Positions 38,817-47,555 of a stretch of 64,000 bases of DNA are shown here, piece after piece; positions within the stretch are counted from its first letter, which is position 1; the number at the start of each line of letters is the position of its first letter. A program made the translations under genes and the position numbers. The notes under the pieces were generated by a model. It made no database searches, had not been told where the DNA came from, and worked only from the letters and a program-made list of their open reading frames with translations. The stretch comes from Arthrobacter sp. OAP107. Lineage in GTDB: Bacteria > Actinomycetota > Actinomycetes > Actinomycetales > Micrococcaceae. The stretch spans positions 4,464,001 to 4,528,000 of the forward strand of contig NZ_JBEPOK010000001.1 of NCBI RefSeq assembly GCF_040546765.1, written 5' to 3'.

Positions 38817-40274
38817 TTAGGGATTCGCCACTGGCTCCAGCGCTTCCTGACCCGTTTCAGCCGGGTAGATCATGTGGGATGGCGCGTTGGAGTTCCTCTT
38901 GGCCAGCGGGTAGTACACCAGGGCTGTGACCACCAGTCCCACGAGCCAGGAGATGTCGGCACCCCCCAGGAGCTTCGTCATGGGTCCGGTGTAGAGGGCC
39001 TGGGCCAGGAACGGAATCTGTACGATTATGCCCACTGCGTAGGTGATCAGGGCGGTCTTGTTCCAGCGCCCGTAGCGGCCGTTCAGGTCGTACAGGGCCG
39101 GGATATCCACCTTTTCTTTGGAGATCAGGTAGTAGTCGACCAGGTTGATGGAGCTCCACGGGATGAAAACCATGAGCAGCAGCAGCACGAAATTCTTAAA
39201 GTTGGCGATGAAGTCCGGCGATGCCAGGACGGCGATAAGCACGGACAGCCCGATGAAGCCGACGACGTATGCGAACCGCGTCCACGTGGCCACACCCGAT
39301 TTGCGGGTGAACGCGGTCACCGAGGTCAGCATGGTCATGTAACCGCCGTACGCGTTCAGGGTGTTGACCGTAAGTTTCCCGATCACGATGACCAGGTAGA
39401 TGACCACAGCGATGAGGCCCCCGCCACTCATGTGTCCGAGGAAGGCGACCTGGCCGTCCAGGAACCTCTCCCCCTTGGGCAAAGCAAGGGCGGCGAAGAG
39501 AGCTCCGAGGGTCATGGACCATTGGGAACCGAGCACGGTGCCGAAGTAGGACGCCTGGAACGTCTTGCGGGCCGGGGTGCTGGAGGGGAGGTAGCGGGAG
39601 TAATCGGCCACATAGGGCCCATAGGTCAGTTGCCATCCGGCGCCGAGGGAGATGGCGAGCAAGAAAGTGGGAAATTCGAAGTTCCCGGCCCCCAGGAGGG
39701 CTCCCACGTCCTGGCTCATGAGGAGCCTGATGCCGAGGTAGGTGAAACCGAGCACCCCGACGATCGTGGCGATGCGGCCCATCATGTGAATGTACTTGTA
39801 GCCCAGCGTCGCAACGAGGATGGTCAGCGCCCCGAAGAGGACCATTCCCACGGCCGGCGTGCCGGTGTGCAGGATCTGGTCCACGGCCCGACCGGCCAGG
39901 ACGGTGCCTGTGGCGGCGAACCCAAGGTACATGACGACCACCAGCACCAGCGGGATAACGGCGCCCAGAATACCGAACTGTGCGCGGCTGGAAATCATCT
40001 GCGGAAGCCCAAGCTTGGGGCCTTGGGCCGCATGCAGCGCCATGACGGCCCCGCCCAGAAGGTTGCCAACCAGCAAGCCAAGGATCGCCCACAGGGCATC
40101 AGCGCCGAACAACACTGCGAGGGCGCCATCGACGATGGCGGTGATCTGCATGTTCGCTCCGAACCACAGGGTGAACTGTTGTGTCGGAGAACCGTGACGT
40201 TCGTTTTCCGGGACGAAGTCGATGGAGCGGCGCTCAACGCGCGGCCCTGATCCCGTTTTTGTTGTGGCCTGCAT
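38817..40274 (-). CDS. NCS1 family nucleobase/hydantoin-type permease
   Basis: A 485-residue inner-membrane transporter with about 12 helices. NCS1 hallmarks are the early TLWFGANMQI, GPKLGLPQMISSRAQFG and the GPYVADYSRYLP stretch in the middle. Members carry cytosine, purines, allantoin, uracil, thiamine or hydantoins with sodium or protons; the substrate cannot be set here. ATG at 40274 is four bases after GAGGAA. A TGTCCG-N6-CGGACG dyad about 100 bases upstream matches the one before the IclR gene. Confidence 0.92.
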   Translation of the reverse strand: MQATTKTGSGPRVERRSIDFVPENERHGSPTQQFTLWFGANMQITAIVDGALAVLFGADALWAILGLLVGNLLGGAVMALHAAQGPKLGLPQMISSRAQFGILGAVIPLVLVVVMYLGFAATGTVLAGRAVDQILHTGTPAVGMVLFGALTILVATLGYKYIHMMGRIATIVGVLGFTYLGIRLLMSQDVGALLGAGNFEFPTFLLAISLGAGWQLTYGPYVADYSRYLPSSTPARKTFQASYFGTVLGSQWSMTLGALFAALALPKGERFLDGQVAFLGHMSGGGLIAVVIYLVIVIGKLTVNTLNAYGGYMTMLTSVTAFTRKSGVATWTRFAYVVGFIGLSVLIAVLASPDFIANFKNFVLLLLMVFIPWSSINLVDYYLISKEKVDIPALYDLNGRYGRWNKTALITYAVGIIVQIPFLAQALYTGPMTKLLGGADISWLVGLVVTALVYYPLAKRNSNAPSHMIYPAETGQEALEPVANP

Positions 40275-40372
40275 GCTGTTCCTCACTTTGACGACCGAAT
40301 CGAGGTCCCCCAACCTTTTGAATCAATCTGAGCACGCGCTGTGAGCGGCATCACCGGAAAGCCGCGACGTTT

Positions 40373-40390
40373 CGTCCGGGGTTTCGGACA
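40373..40390 (-). promoter_or_regulatory. IclR operator upstream of the permease
   Basis: Minus strand TGTCCG-AAACCC-CGGACG; only the last base breaks the symmetry seen in the 37813 copy. Same arm sequence and the same six-base centre. Confidence 0.6.
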
Positions 40391-40417
40391 ATGGGAGTAA
40401 AACTGTGATTCAGCTGA

Positions 40418-41089
40418 TCAGACGTGCTGGCCGAACACGTGCCGGCGCACCCAGGCGTGCATGGCGATGGCCGCGGCCGAGCCTGCGTTGATGGAGCGGG
40501 TGGACCCGAACTGCTCGATGGACAGGGTGGCCTCCGCTGCCTCATGGACCTCTGGAGTCAGCCCCGGGCCCTCTTGGCCGAACACCAGCACGCACTTCTG
40601 CGGCAGCTCGTAGGTCTCCAGCGGCACGGAGTCGGGGAAGATGTCGATTCCGATGATGGCCAGCCCCTCCCCCTGCGCCCAGGCCACGAAGTCCTCCACG
40701 GTGGGGTGGTGGCGGACGTGCTGGTAGCGGTCGGTGACCATCGCCCCGCGGCGGTTCCACCGCCGTCGTCCGATGATGTGGACCTCCTTGGCGAGGAACG
40801 CGTTGGCAGTACGCACCACGGTGCCAATATTGAGGTCGTGCTGCCAGTTTTCGATGGCGATGTGGAAGTCGTGCCGCTTGGAATCCAGGTCGGCGACGAT
40901 CGCCTCGTGCTTCCAGTACCGGTACTTGTCCACGACGTTGCGCCGGTCGCCGTCGGCCAGGAGGTCATGATCCCAGTGGTCACCTTCAGGCCATTCGCCC
41001 TGCCAGGGCCCGACGCCGACCTCCGGCTTTGGCTCCGGCGTCTCGTTTTGGTCTGGTTGGGGTTCGGGTGTCCCGGGCGTTTGCGTCAC
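40418..41089 (-). CDS. TrmH/SpoU family RNA methyltransferase
   Basis: A 223-residue SPOUT enzyme that likely 2'-O-methylates rRNA or tRNA. After an acidic Pro-rich N-terminus come motif 1 NWQHDLNIGTVVRTANAFLA, motif 2 VLVFGQEGPGLTPEV and motif 3 STRSINAGSAAAIAMHAW, which form the knotted SAM site. Target nucleotide unknown. GTG at 41089 lies six bases after TAGTGT and directly behind GAGGGG, so either leaderless or led initiation is possible. Divergent from the HAD gene. Confidence 0.92.
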   Translation of the reverse strand: MTQTPGTPEPQPDQNETPEPKPEVGVGPWQGEWPEGDHWDHDLLADGDRRNVVDKYRYWKHEAIVADLDSKRHDFHIAIENWQHDLNIGTVVRTANAFLAKEVHIIGRRRWNRRGAMVTDRYQHVRHHPTVEDFVAWAQGEGLAIIGIDIFPDSVPLETYELPQKCVLVFGQEGPGLTPEVHEAAEATLSIEQFGSTRSINAGSAAAIAMHAWVRRHVFGQHV

Positions 41090-41141
41090 CCCTCAACACT
41101 AGACTGGGCTCCGAACGCAAACATCTTGGTGAAGGAATGAC

Positions 41142-41978
41142 ATGGCAGAAGCGGACAAGGTAAAGACATCGGCGGCCGTGTACCGCAGCGGCCAGGAGAT
41201 CGAATGCTGGCTCACCGACATGGACGGGGTCCTGGTGCATGAGAACCAGGCTGTACCCGGGGCCCCGGAACTGATCCAGCGCTGGGTGGACACCTCAAAG
41301 CGCTTCCTGGTCCTGACCAACAACTCGATCTTCACGCCGCGCGACCTCGCCGCGCGGCTGCGGGCCTCCGGCCTGGAAATCCCGGAGGAGAACATCTGGA
41401 CGTCGGCCCTGGCCACCGCCCAGTTCCTGAAGGACCAGGTTTCCGCGGGAGGGCCTGACAGCGGAAACCGCGCGTACACCATCGGCGAGGCGGGGCTGAC
41501 GACGGCGCTCCACGAGGCCGGCTTCATCCTCACCGACCAGAACCCCGACTTCGTGGTGCTCGGCGAAACCCGCACGTACTCGTTCGAGGCGATCACCACG
41601 GCCATCCGGCTGATCCTGGCCGGGGCGCGCTTCATCGCCACCAACCCGGACGCCACCGGCCCCTCCAAGGAGGGTCCGCTCCCGGCCACGGGCGCCATCG
41701 CCGCACTGATCACCAAGGCCACGGGACGGGAACCATACATTGTGGGCAAGCCGAACCCCATGATGTTCCGTTCGGCCATGAACCAGATCGACGCGCACTC
41801 GGAGACCACCGCGATGATCGGCGACCGCATGGACACCGACATTATCGCGGGCATGGAAGCCGGGCTGCACACCGTCCTGGTGCTCAGCGGCATCACGCAG
41901 CGCGACGAAATCGCCGCTTACCCGTTCCGCCCCAACCAGGTGCTGGACTCCGTGGCGGACCTCAAGAACCAGATCTGA
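41142..41978 (+). CDS. HAD-superfamily subfamily IIA phosphatase (NagD-like)
   Basis: A 278-residue phosphatase. Motif I is WLTDMDGVLVHEN, with the nucleophile Asp; motif II FLVLTNNS; motif III Lys in IVGKPNPMMF; motif IV MIGDRMDTDIIAGMEAG. The cap lies between motifs II and III, as in NagD and p-nitrophenyl phosphatase relatives. Substrate probably a small phosphate ester or nucleotide. ATG at 41142 follows GAAGGA; a -10-like TAGACT is at 41100. Confidence 0.93.
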   Translation: MAEADKVKTSAAVYRSGQEIECWLTDMDGVLVHENQAVPGAPELIQRWVDTSKRFLVLTNNSIFTPRDLAARLRASGLEIPEENIWTSALATAQFLKDQVSAGGPDSGNRAYTIGEAGLTTALHEAGFILTDQNPDFVVLGETRTYSFEAITTAIRLILAGARFIATNPDATGPSKEGPLPATGAIAALITKATGREPYIVGKPNPMMFRSAMNQIDAHSETTAMIGDRMDTDIIAGMEAGLHTVLVLSGITQRDEIAAYPFRPNQVLDSVADLKNQI

Positions 41979-42005
41979 CCAGGCCACGCCGCCGGCCGGC
42001 TGCGT

Positions 42006-43055
42006 CTAGAACGGGGTCATCTTCCCGCCGCCTCCGGGCAGCGGGAAGATCTCGTTCTCCAGGTCTTCCAGAATGGGCCGGTACACGAACGGATTCCACC
42101 CCGGGCTGGCGTGTGCCGGCAGCGCCCCGGTGGTCTGCCGGTCGGACGAGACCATGTTGGCGGCGAACGTGTGTGCCCACGAATCACGGGCTGTCTGGTA
42201 GTTGACGGTCTGGTCCCGCGGGTTTCCGATGTAGGCCATGCGGGTATCCCCGATCTGGCCCGCGAAGCGCGTTGCATCGAAGTGGTAGATGTAGGCGGAT
42301 TCCGTCTGGATCAGCACGCTCGAGGGGGCGATCGGGGACAGCTGCTCCAGTGTCTGGTCCAGGATCTGGCCCCAGGTGCGCTCATTCTTGTGGGCCACGC
42401 GCTCCCCCAGTTCGTAGCCACCGCGCAGCACTGACGGGATCCGGAACCCGCTTTCGTAGAGGAACACCACGCCGTCGAACCAGCTCTGGTCCAGGACATC
42501 GAACTTGCTGTAGGGGCTGCAGTCGAGCACGATCAGCTCCACCTTTACGCCGTGCAGCTCCAGCAGTCGGGCGGCCACCTGCGTGGCCACCATGCCGCCG
42601 AAGCTGTGGCCGTAGAAGTAGAGCGTGGTGAGGTTGTGCGCCCGGACATGCTCGATCACGGCGATGACCAGCTGGTCGATGTCCAGGCCCAGGTTCGAAT
42701 AACCCGCCGCCGCGAGCTGGCCGCGCAGCCGCAGGCTTCCCCGAAGCGAGTTGAGGATCCACTGGGCCTCTTCCCAGCTGGTCTTGTAACCGGGAAACAG
42801 GATCCAGCTGGCGTGCGGGAAGTAACTCTGCGCGAAGTCATCCTCGACCACCAGGATCTTGTTGACCTGCCGTTCCTCCTGCACTTGCTTCGTGAAAAGC
42901 ATGTCAGCGGCGAGGACAGTGGAGGCGCCAGCGCCGGTGAGGAAGGTCCGGCGCGAGAAGCGCTTCAGCTCGGCGGCGCGCCGAAGAAGCCGGGCAGCGT
43001 CCGCGCCCGGCGCCTTCTGCCGGCCTGTCTGGCCGGCGGCCCCGTCATATGGCAC
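42006..43055 (-). CDS. Tat-exported alpha/beta hydrolase
   Basis: A 349-residue protein. The twin-arginine motif SRRTFLTGAGAS is at about residue 34, followed by a short hydrophobic stretch, so export in folded form is likely. The nucleophile elbow is YFYGHSFGGMVA, with LIVLDCSPYSKFD as a candidate acid strand. Substrate unknown; the fold covers lipases, esterases and peptidases. GTG at 43055 lacks a ribosome site but no nearer start would keep the Tat signal. Ends in a Gly/Pro-rich FPLPGGGGKMTPF tail. Confidence 0.75.
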   Translation of the reverse strand: MPYDGAAGQTGRQKAPGADAARLLRRAAELKRFSRRTFLTGAGASTVLAADMLFTKQVQEERQVNKILVVEDDFAQSYFPHASWILFPGYKTSWEEAQWILNSLRGSLRLRGQLAAAGYSNLGLDIDQLVIAVIEHVRAHNLTTLYFYGHSFGGMVATQVAARLLELHGVKVELIVLDCSPYSKFDVLDQSWFDGVVFLYESGFRIPSVLRGGYELGERVAHKNERTWGQILDQTLEQLSPIAPSSVLIQTESAYIYHFDATRFAGQIGDTRMAYIGNPRDQTVNYQTARDSWAHTFAANMVSSDRQTTGALPAHASPGWNPFVYRPILEDLENEIFPLPGGGGKMTPF

Positions 43056-43137
43056 TGAACTACACTAGGCACATTTCAAACGCCAGGCACAGTTCCGGTT
43101 CCATGCGCCGTTCGAACCGCGTGGGGTTCGAACGGGG

Positions 43138-43701
43138 TCAGCTGGGTTCGGCGAGCTTCCCGGCGGACTCGGTCAATTCCCGGCGGGCTATTTCCTCACA
43201 GATCGCCTCGTACCGGGCCAGGAGCTCATGTCCGGAACGCCCGGCCGGATCGTCCAGCAGCCCGAAGACCGAGTCGCTCGCCGCCATGAGTTCGTGAGAG
43301 GAATAGTTGGATAGGGGGCGGGCGCCGCCGGCCGTCTGCCCCTCAGTCAGCCCTGCCGGATCGGTCAGCGCCGTGAAGTCCGCGCGGGCTTCGCTCACGG
43401 TGTTGTCGCGGTTGGCCAAGACCTCAAGCAGAACTCCCGGCGCCGGTCTGGAGGAGATCTGCCATGTACCGGCGTCGAGGGCATTGAGGTCGAAACGAAG
43501 GCCCGCGAGCGCGGATGACTCCACAAAGTCGGCGCGGGAAAGATCCACAGTGATGGGCGACGTGATACCCATCCGACGTACGCGCCGGATTTCGAGTATT
43601 AAGTCAGGGCGGGACGCCTGGGTAAGGCTCCCCCGGACGTCAATCCGGGCGCTGCCGGCGGCGTCGTCGATCTTAATGTGGGGATTAAGCTGGTTGTCCA
43701 T
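43138..43701 (-). CDS. STAS-like domain protein, possible anti-sigma-antagonist
   Basis: A 187-residue protein. Residues 8-95 look like a STAS domain (IKIDDAAGSARIDVRGSL, ITVDLSRADFVESSALAGLRF), where a Ser pair at FVESSAL stands where anti-sigma-antagonists are phosphorylated. The C-terminal 90 residues hold a helical tail (DSVFGLLDDPAGRSGHELLARYEAICEEIARREL). ATG at 43701 is five bases after GGAG. It follows the GAF-ANTAR gene on the same strand, so a stress-signalling unit is plausible but unproven. Confidence 0.65.
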   Translation of the reverse strand: MDNQLNPHIKIDDAAGSARIDVRGSLTQASRPDLILEIRRVRRMGITSPITVDLSRADFVESSALAGLRFDLNALDAGTWQISSRPAPGVLLEVLANRDNTVSEARADFTALTDPAGLTEGQTAGGARPLSNYSSHELMAASDSVFGLLDDPAGRSGHELLARYEAICEEIARRELTESAGKLAEPS

Positions 43702-43792
43702 AGGTACTCCAAAAGGGGTGTCTATGGCCGACGGCTCAACCTCGGACAGCCTATCCCGGCTAGTCCCGCCGCACAACCAGCCGGCAACCAGG

Positions 43793-44551
43793 CTACCCCG
43801 CCTGGACCTTCCCGGGCTCTTGGAAGTGGGTGCTGGCCTCCCCGCCTCCCACCGAATTCACCAGCGACGCAGCGATGTCGCGAAGCTTCACGTTGCTGTG
43901 GCTCGAGGCATCGGTGAGGATGCGCACGGCTGTCGCCTGGCTGCACCGGTTCTGCGCCATAACGATGCCGACGGCGATGTCGATGACCGTCCGTGATTCC
44001 AACGTGGCGCGGAGGTTCGTGGCGCTGTCAGTGTGCAGCGAAAACCTGACCGCCAGGCGCAGGGCCTGGGAGATCTCCCGGGTGTATCCGCGGGCGCGGG
44101 CCGCGGAAACCTCGTTGAACTTGTGGGGCACGTCGGAGTAGAGGTTGAGAGCGGCCTTCGCGTCCCCCTGCAGATTGAAGGGCAGCGACAGCACCGAACG
44201 CAGCCCGTGGGAGGCCACCGCGTTAGCGTAGTCAGGGCCCCAGCGGTCTTCTTCGAAGAGATCCGGAACGTGGACTTCCCGTTCCTCCTCCGCGGCGGTC
44301 AGGCACGGCCCCTGGGACAGCGAGTACTGGATTTCGTCCACTTCGCGGGCGGAGTCGCTGCTCCAGCCGATCGTCGCCGCCTTACGGTCCCTCAGCAACG
44401 TAATTCCGCAGAGGGCGTCGTCCCCGTCGCCCGCCACCTGGTGCGCCGAGTACCGCGCCAGTTCGTTGAGGAAGTCCTCAAAGTCGGCACTCTCCAGAAT
44501 GAGGTTCTGGATTTGCTCAACACTGCTCAGGGCTTGATCCGACGGGCGCAT
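43793..44551 (-). CDS. GAF and ANTAR domain regulator
   Basis: A 252-residue protein. The GAF domain spans about 10-160 (ALCGITLLRDRKAATIGWSSD, QGPCLTAAEE, LRSVLSLPFNLQGDAKAALNLYS); the C-terminal ANTAR domain is at about 185-240 (LESRTVIDIAVGIVMAQNR, then a second helix ending VKLRDIAASLV). ANTAR domains bind paired RNA hairpins and prevent termination. I take ATG at 44551 (GGAG nine bases upstream); TTG at 44566 is an alternative. The input sensed by GAF is unknown. Confidence 0.9.
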   Translation of the reverse strand: MRPSDQALSSVEQIQNLILESADFEDFLNELARYSAHQVAGDGDDALCGITLLRDRKAATIGWSSDSAREVDEIQYSLSQGPCLTAAEEEREVHVPDLFEEDRWGPDYANAVASHGLRSVLSLPFNLQGDAKAALNLYSDVPHKFNEVSAARARGYTREISQALRLAVRFSLHTDSATNLRATLESRTVIDIAVGIVMAQNRCSQATAVRILTDASSHSNVKLRDIAASLVNSVGGGEASTHFQEPGKVQAG

Positions 44552-44630
44552 GACGGGGTACTCCAAGTGAGAGGATTCGGGGTACGGAAATACTAAGCCA
44601 CGCGGGGTGTGCCGTCCACTGGAGGGCCGG

Positions 44631-45212
44631 TCAGCTCAGGCCAAGCTCGTCCTTGCTGAAGGCGTACAGGTACGGCACCCCGGCTTCGGCTTCGATCTTT
44701 TCCTTGGCGCCCGTGTCGCGGTCGACGATGACGGCAACAGCGACGACGTTGCCGCCGGCGTTGCGGACACCCTCGACGGCGGTCAGGGCCGAGCCGCCCG
44801 TGGTGGAGGTGTCCTCGAGCACCAGGACCTTGCGGCCCTCAACCGAGGGGCCTTCCACCTGGCGGCCCATGCCGTAGGACTTCTGTGCCTTGCGGACCAC
44901 GAAGGCGTCGATGGCCCGGCCGGCATCCGCAGCAGCGTGCATGACGGCGGTGCCAACCGGGTCTGCCCCCATCGTGAGGCCGCCGGCGCACTCAAAGTCG
45001 ATGCCGGCGTCGTCAATCAGGGACAGCATGACCTGGCCGACGAGCTTGGAGGCCTCGTGGTGCAGGGTGATGCGTCGCAGGTCGATGTAGTAGTCGGCCT
45101 CGGCACCGCTGGACAGAATGACCTTGCCGCGGACTACCGCGAGTTCCTTGATCAGTTCCAGAAGTCGGGCACGGGCAGCGGTGGTGGAAAGCGAGTCCGG
45201 GGTGGCAGTCAT
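44631..45212 (-). CDS. pyrE: Orotate phosphoribosyltransferase
   Basis: A 193-residue enzyme of pyrimidine synthesis that makes OMP from orotate and PRPP. The PRPP motif is VLVLEDTSTTGGSAL; YYIDLRRITLHHEA and GLTMGADPVGTAVMHAA are typical of the family. ATG at 45212 has GGAG four bases upstream and also a TAAACT box seven bases upstream. It is downstream of the FAD monooxygenase on the same strand, with a ten-base gap. Confidence 0.96.
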   Translation of the reverse strand: MTATPDSLSTTAARARLLELIKELAVVRGKVILSSGAEADYYIDLRRITLHHEASKLVGQVMLSLIDDAGIDFECAGGLTMGADPVGTAVMHAAADAGRAIDAFVVRKAQKSYGMGRQVEGPSVEGRKVLVLEDTSTTGGSALTAVEGVRNAGGNVVAVAVIVDRDTGAKEKIEAEAGVPYLYAFSKDELGLS

Positions 45213-45222
45213 GGGCTCCAGT

Positions 45223-46485
45223 TTAGTCGGTGCCGGATGCCTTGCCGGGCCGCGCGTCCACCCGCCGGGCAAAGGCGGGCGCATGCTCGGGCAGGGGTCC
45301 GTGAGCGATCATCCGGGGCAGCACTCCCATCAGGACGGGAATGTGCTGGGCGAGATACATCACCGCCGCCGGGGGACCCGACCTCTTGCCGGTAAAGAGC
45401 GGGACAAAAACGCCCCGGTGCATGAGTCGCTGGATGGACTGGATAATCACGGTCGGCACTTGCCGCCGCCGCTGCACGGCCGCGAGATCCTTCTCGGTGA
45501 CCTTGCCGCGCAGCAGCGCGGGGGCGAGTCGCGCGGCCGCAGCCACGGCGTCCTGGATGGCCAGGTTAATGCCCACTCCGCCGGCCGGGGACATCGCATG
45601 CGCGGCATCGCCGATGCACAGCAGCCCGTCGATGTACCAGCGCTGCAGGCGGTCCAGCCGGACATCCAGCCAGTGGAGGTCGTCCAGGGACCGAATGGAC
45701 TCGACGCGGTCCGCGAGGTCCGGGCGCAATGCCGCGATCCGCTCCCGGAACCGTTCCACTCCCTCCCTTTTGATGCGGTCTCCGGACCCTTTCGGGGCGA
45801 AGTAGCCCATCTGATAGTAGGTGTCCCGGAACAGGGCGATGACGGCGTCGCGGTCCCCGAAGGCCGGAACAATCCCGGCGACCTCCCCCTGCTCGGACTC
45901 GGCCCGCGGCAGCTTGAACCACCAGGTGTCGAACGGCACCGGGTATTCCTTCGATTTCAGGCCGGCAGCCTGGCGCAGCACCGAGTGCCGGCCGTCCGTT
46001 GCCACCACCAGGTCTGCGCGGAGCGCGCCTTCCGTGCCGTCCTTGGTGAGATACCGGATCCCGGTGACCCGGCCGCCGTCGGACATCAGGGACGTTGCCC
46101 TGTGCTCCATCAGGAGCGTGAACGTGGGCTCCTGCTCGGCGGCCCGGGCGAGGAAGTTCAGGAAGTCCCACTGGGGCATCATGGCGACGTAGTTGTACGG
46201 CGGCCGGAGCGCGGCGAAATTCCCCAGCGTGACCAGGCCCCCGCCGGGCGTCGGGAAGGCGACGTTCTGCAGCCGGCTTTGCGGCAGCCCGCGGAACTCG
46301 CCTCCGAGCCCGAGTTCGTCGATGAGCCGGATGGTGGAGGCATGGACGGTGTCCCCGCGGAAGTCCCGAAGGAAGTCGCCGTGTTTTTCGAGGACCGTGA
46401 CCTCCACGCCGGCCCGCGCCAGCAACAGCCCCAGCATCATGCCGGCTGGCCCGCCGCCCACCACCACGCAGCCTGTACTCTCCAT
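45223..46485 (-). CDS. FAD-dependent monooxygenase (PheA/TfdB-like)
   Basis: A 420-residue flavoprotein hydroxylase-type enzyme. The FAD-binding GxGxxG is VVVGGGPAGMMLGLLLARAG (residues 8-27), the DG-like motif is LVVATDGRHSVLRQAAG, and the second FAD motif is CIGDAAHAMSPAGGVGINLAIQDA split by GVG. The substrate, probably an aromatic or polyketide-like compound, is unknown. ATG at 46485 begins just before the Rossmann strand; ribosome site weak. Divergent from nadE. Confidence 0.9.
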   Translation of the reverse strand: MESTGCVVVGGGPAGMMLGLLLARAGVEVTVLEKHGDFLRDFRGDTVHASTIRLIDELGLGGEFRGLPQSRLQNVAFPTPGGGLVTLGNFAALRPPYNYVAMMPQWDFLNFLARAAEQEPTFTLLMEHRATSLMSDGGRVTGIRYLTKDGTEGALRADLVVATDGRHSVLRQAAGLKSKEYPVPFDTWWFKLPRAESEQGEVAGIVPAFGDRDAVIALFRDTYYQMGYFAPKGSGDRIKREGVERFRERIAALRPDLADRVESIRSLDDLHWLDVRLDRLQRWYIDGLLCIGDAAHAMSPAGGVGINLAIQDAVAAAARLAPALLRGKVTEKDLAAVQRRRQVPTVIIQSIQRLMHRGVFVPLFTGKRSGPPAAVMYLAQHIPVLMGVLPRMIAHGPLPEHAPAFARRVDARPGKASGTD

Positions 46486-46523
46486 GAGCCATACGGTACG
46501 CCTCCCTGCGCGGGGCGGCACAG

Positions 46524-46546
46524 AGCGCGAACGGACACTTCAGCCC
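46524..46546 (+). repeat. Short dispersed repeat, copy 1
   Basis: AGCGCGAACGGACACTTCAG plus CCC matches 21 of 23 bases with 51574-51596. Both copies are intergenic. A half copy (GAGCGCGAAC) lies 32 bases further on. Confidence 0.5.
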
Positions 46547-46658
46547 CGGACCCTCGAGCGCGAACCCGGCACCGGCCGGGTCGGTAGCGGCACGGGACCC
46601 GCCTGACTCCGGCGGAAACAGTTGAGCCTCGCGGATGGCGCTGACTAGGCTGAGTTCC

Positions 46659-47513
46659 ATGCGCACACTCCAAGCCAAGATCATCGAAGAAATGGGCGTC
46701 CAGCCCCGGATCGATCCCGCAGAGGAGGTGCGCAAACGCGTCACTTTCCTGAAGGAATACCTCAAAGCCACCGGCACCAGGGGCTTCGTCCTGGGCATCT
46801 CCGGCGGACTGGACTCGTCCCTCGCCGGGCGCCTCGCGCAGCTGGCGGTCGAGGAACTGCAGGCCGAGGGCACGGACGCGCAGTTCGTGGCGGTCCGCCT
46901 CCCCTACGGCGTCCAGCACGACGAGGCGGACGCCCAGGCTGCCCTGGACTTCATCAAGGCCTCCAAGGAATGGACGTTCAACATTTCCGCCGCCGTGGAC
47001 GGTTTCGAGGACGAATTTGAAAAGACGGTCGGCAACGGGATCTCCGACTTCCACAAGGGCAACACCAAGGCCCGTACGCGCATGATCGCCCAGTACGCCC
47101 TCGCCGGGGAGCACAACTACCTTGTCGTCGGCACCGACCACGGGGCGGAATCCGTCACCGGGTTCTTCACCAAGTATGGCGACGGCGGAGCCGACATCCT
47201 CCCGCTGTTCGGCCTGAACAAGCGGCAGAACCGGGCCCTCCTGGAGCACCTCGGCGCGCCGGAGCGGGTCTGGAAGAAGGTGCCCACCGCCGACCTCCTG
47301 GACGACCGGCCAGGCCGCACCGACGAGGACGAACTGGGCCTGAGCTACGACCAGATCGACGACTACCTCGAGGGCCGCGACGTCGGTGACAGCGCCGCTG
47401 AACTGATCGAGCAGAAGTATCTCCGGACCCGGCACAAGCGCACGGTTCCGGTCAGCATCTTCGACACCTGGTGGAAGCACGAGGGTCCGGAAGAGGCCAG
47501 GGCAGGACTCTAG
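46659..47513 (+). CDS. nadE: Ammonia-dependent NAD+ synthetase
   Basis: A 284-residue enzyme that amidates deamido-NAD with ATP, the last step of NAD synthesis. The PP-loop is LGISGGLDSSLAGRLAQLA; KGNTKARTRMIAQYALAG and VGTDHGAESVTGFFTKYGDGGADI are the other conserved blocks. There is no nitrilase domain, so it uses free ammonia. ATG at 46659 has no ribosome site but is seven bases after TAGGCT (46646-46651), so a leaderless start fits. Confidence 0.97.
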   Translation: MRTLQAKIIEEMGVQPRIDPAEEVRKRVTFLKEYLKATGTRGFVLGISGGLDSSLAGRLAQLAVEELQAEGTDAQFVAVRLPYGVQHDEADAQAALDFIKASKEWTFNISAAVDGFEDEFEKTVGNGISDFHKGNTKARTRMIAQYALAGEHNYLVVGTDHGAESVTGFFTKYGDGGADILPLFGLNKRQNRALLEHLGAPERVWKKVPTADLLDDRPGRTDEDELGLSYDQIDDYLEGRDVGDSAAELIEQKYLRTRHKRTVPVSIFDTWWKHEGPEEARAGL

Positions 47514-47555
47514 GGGCGGGTTCCCGGACGCGGGCCGCCCATCCGGAGGCTATTC

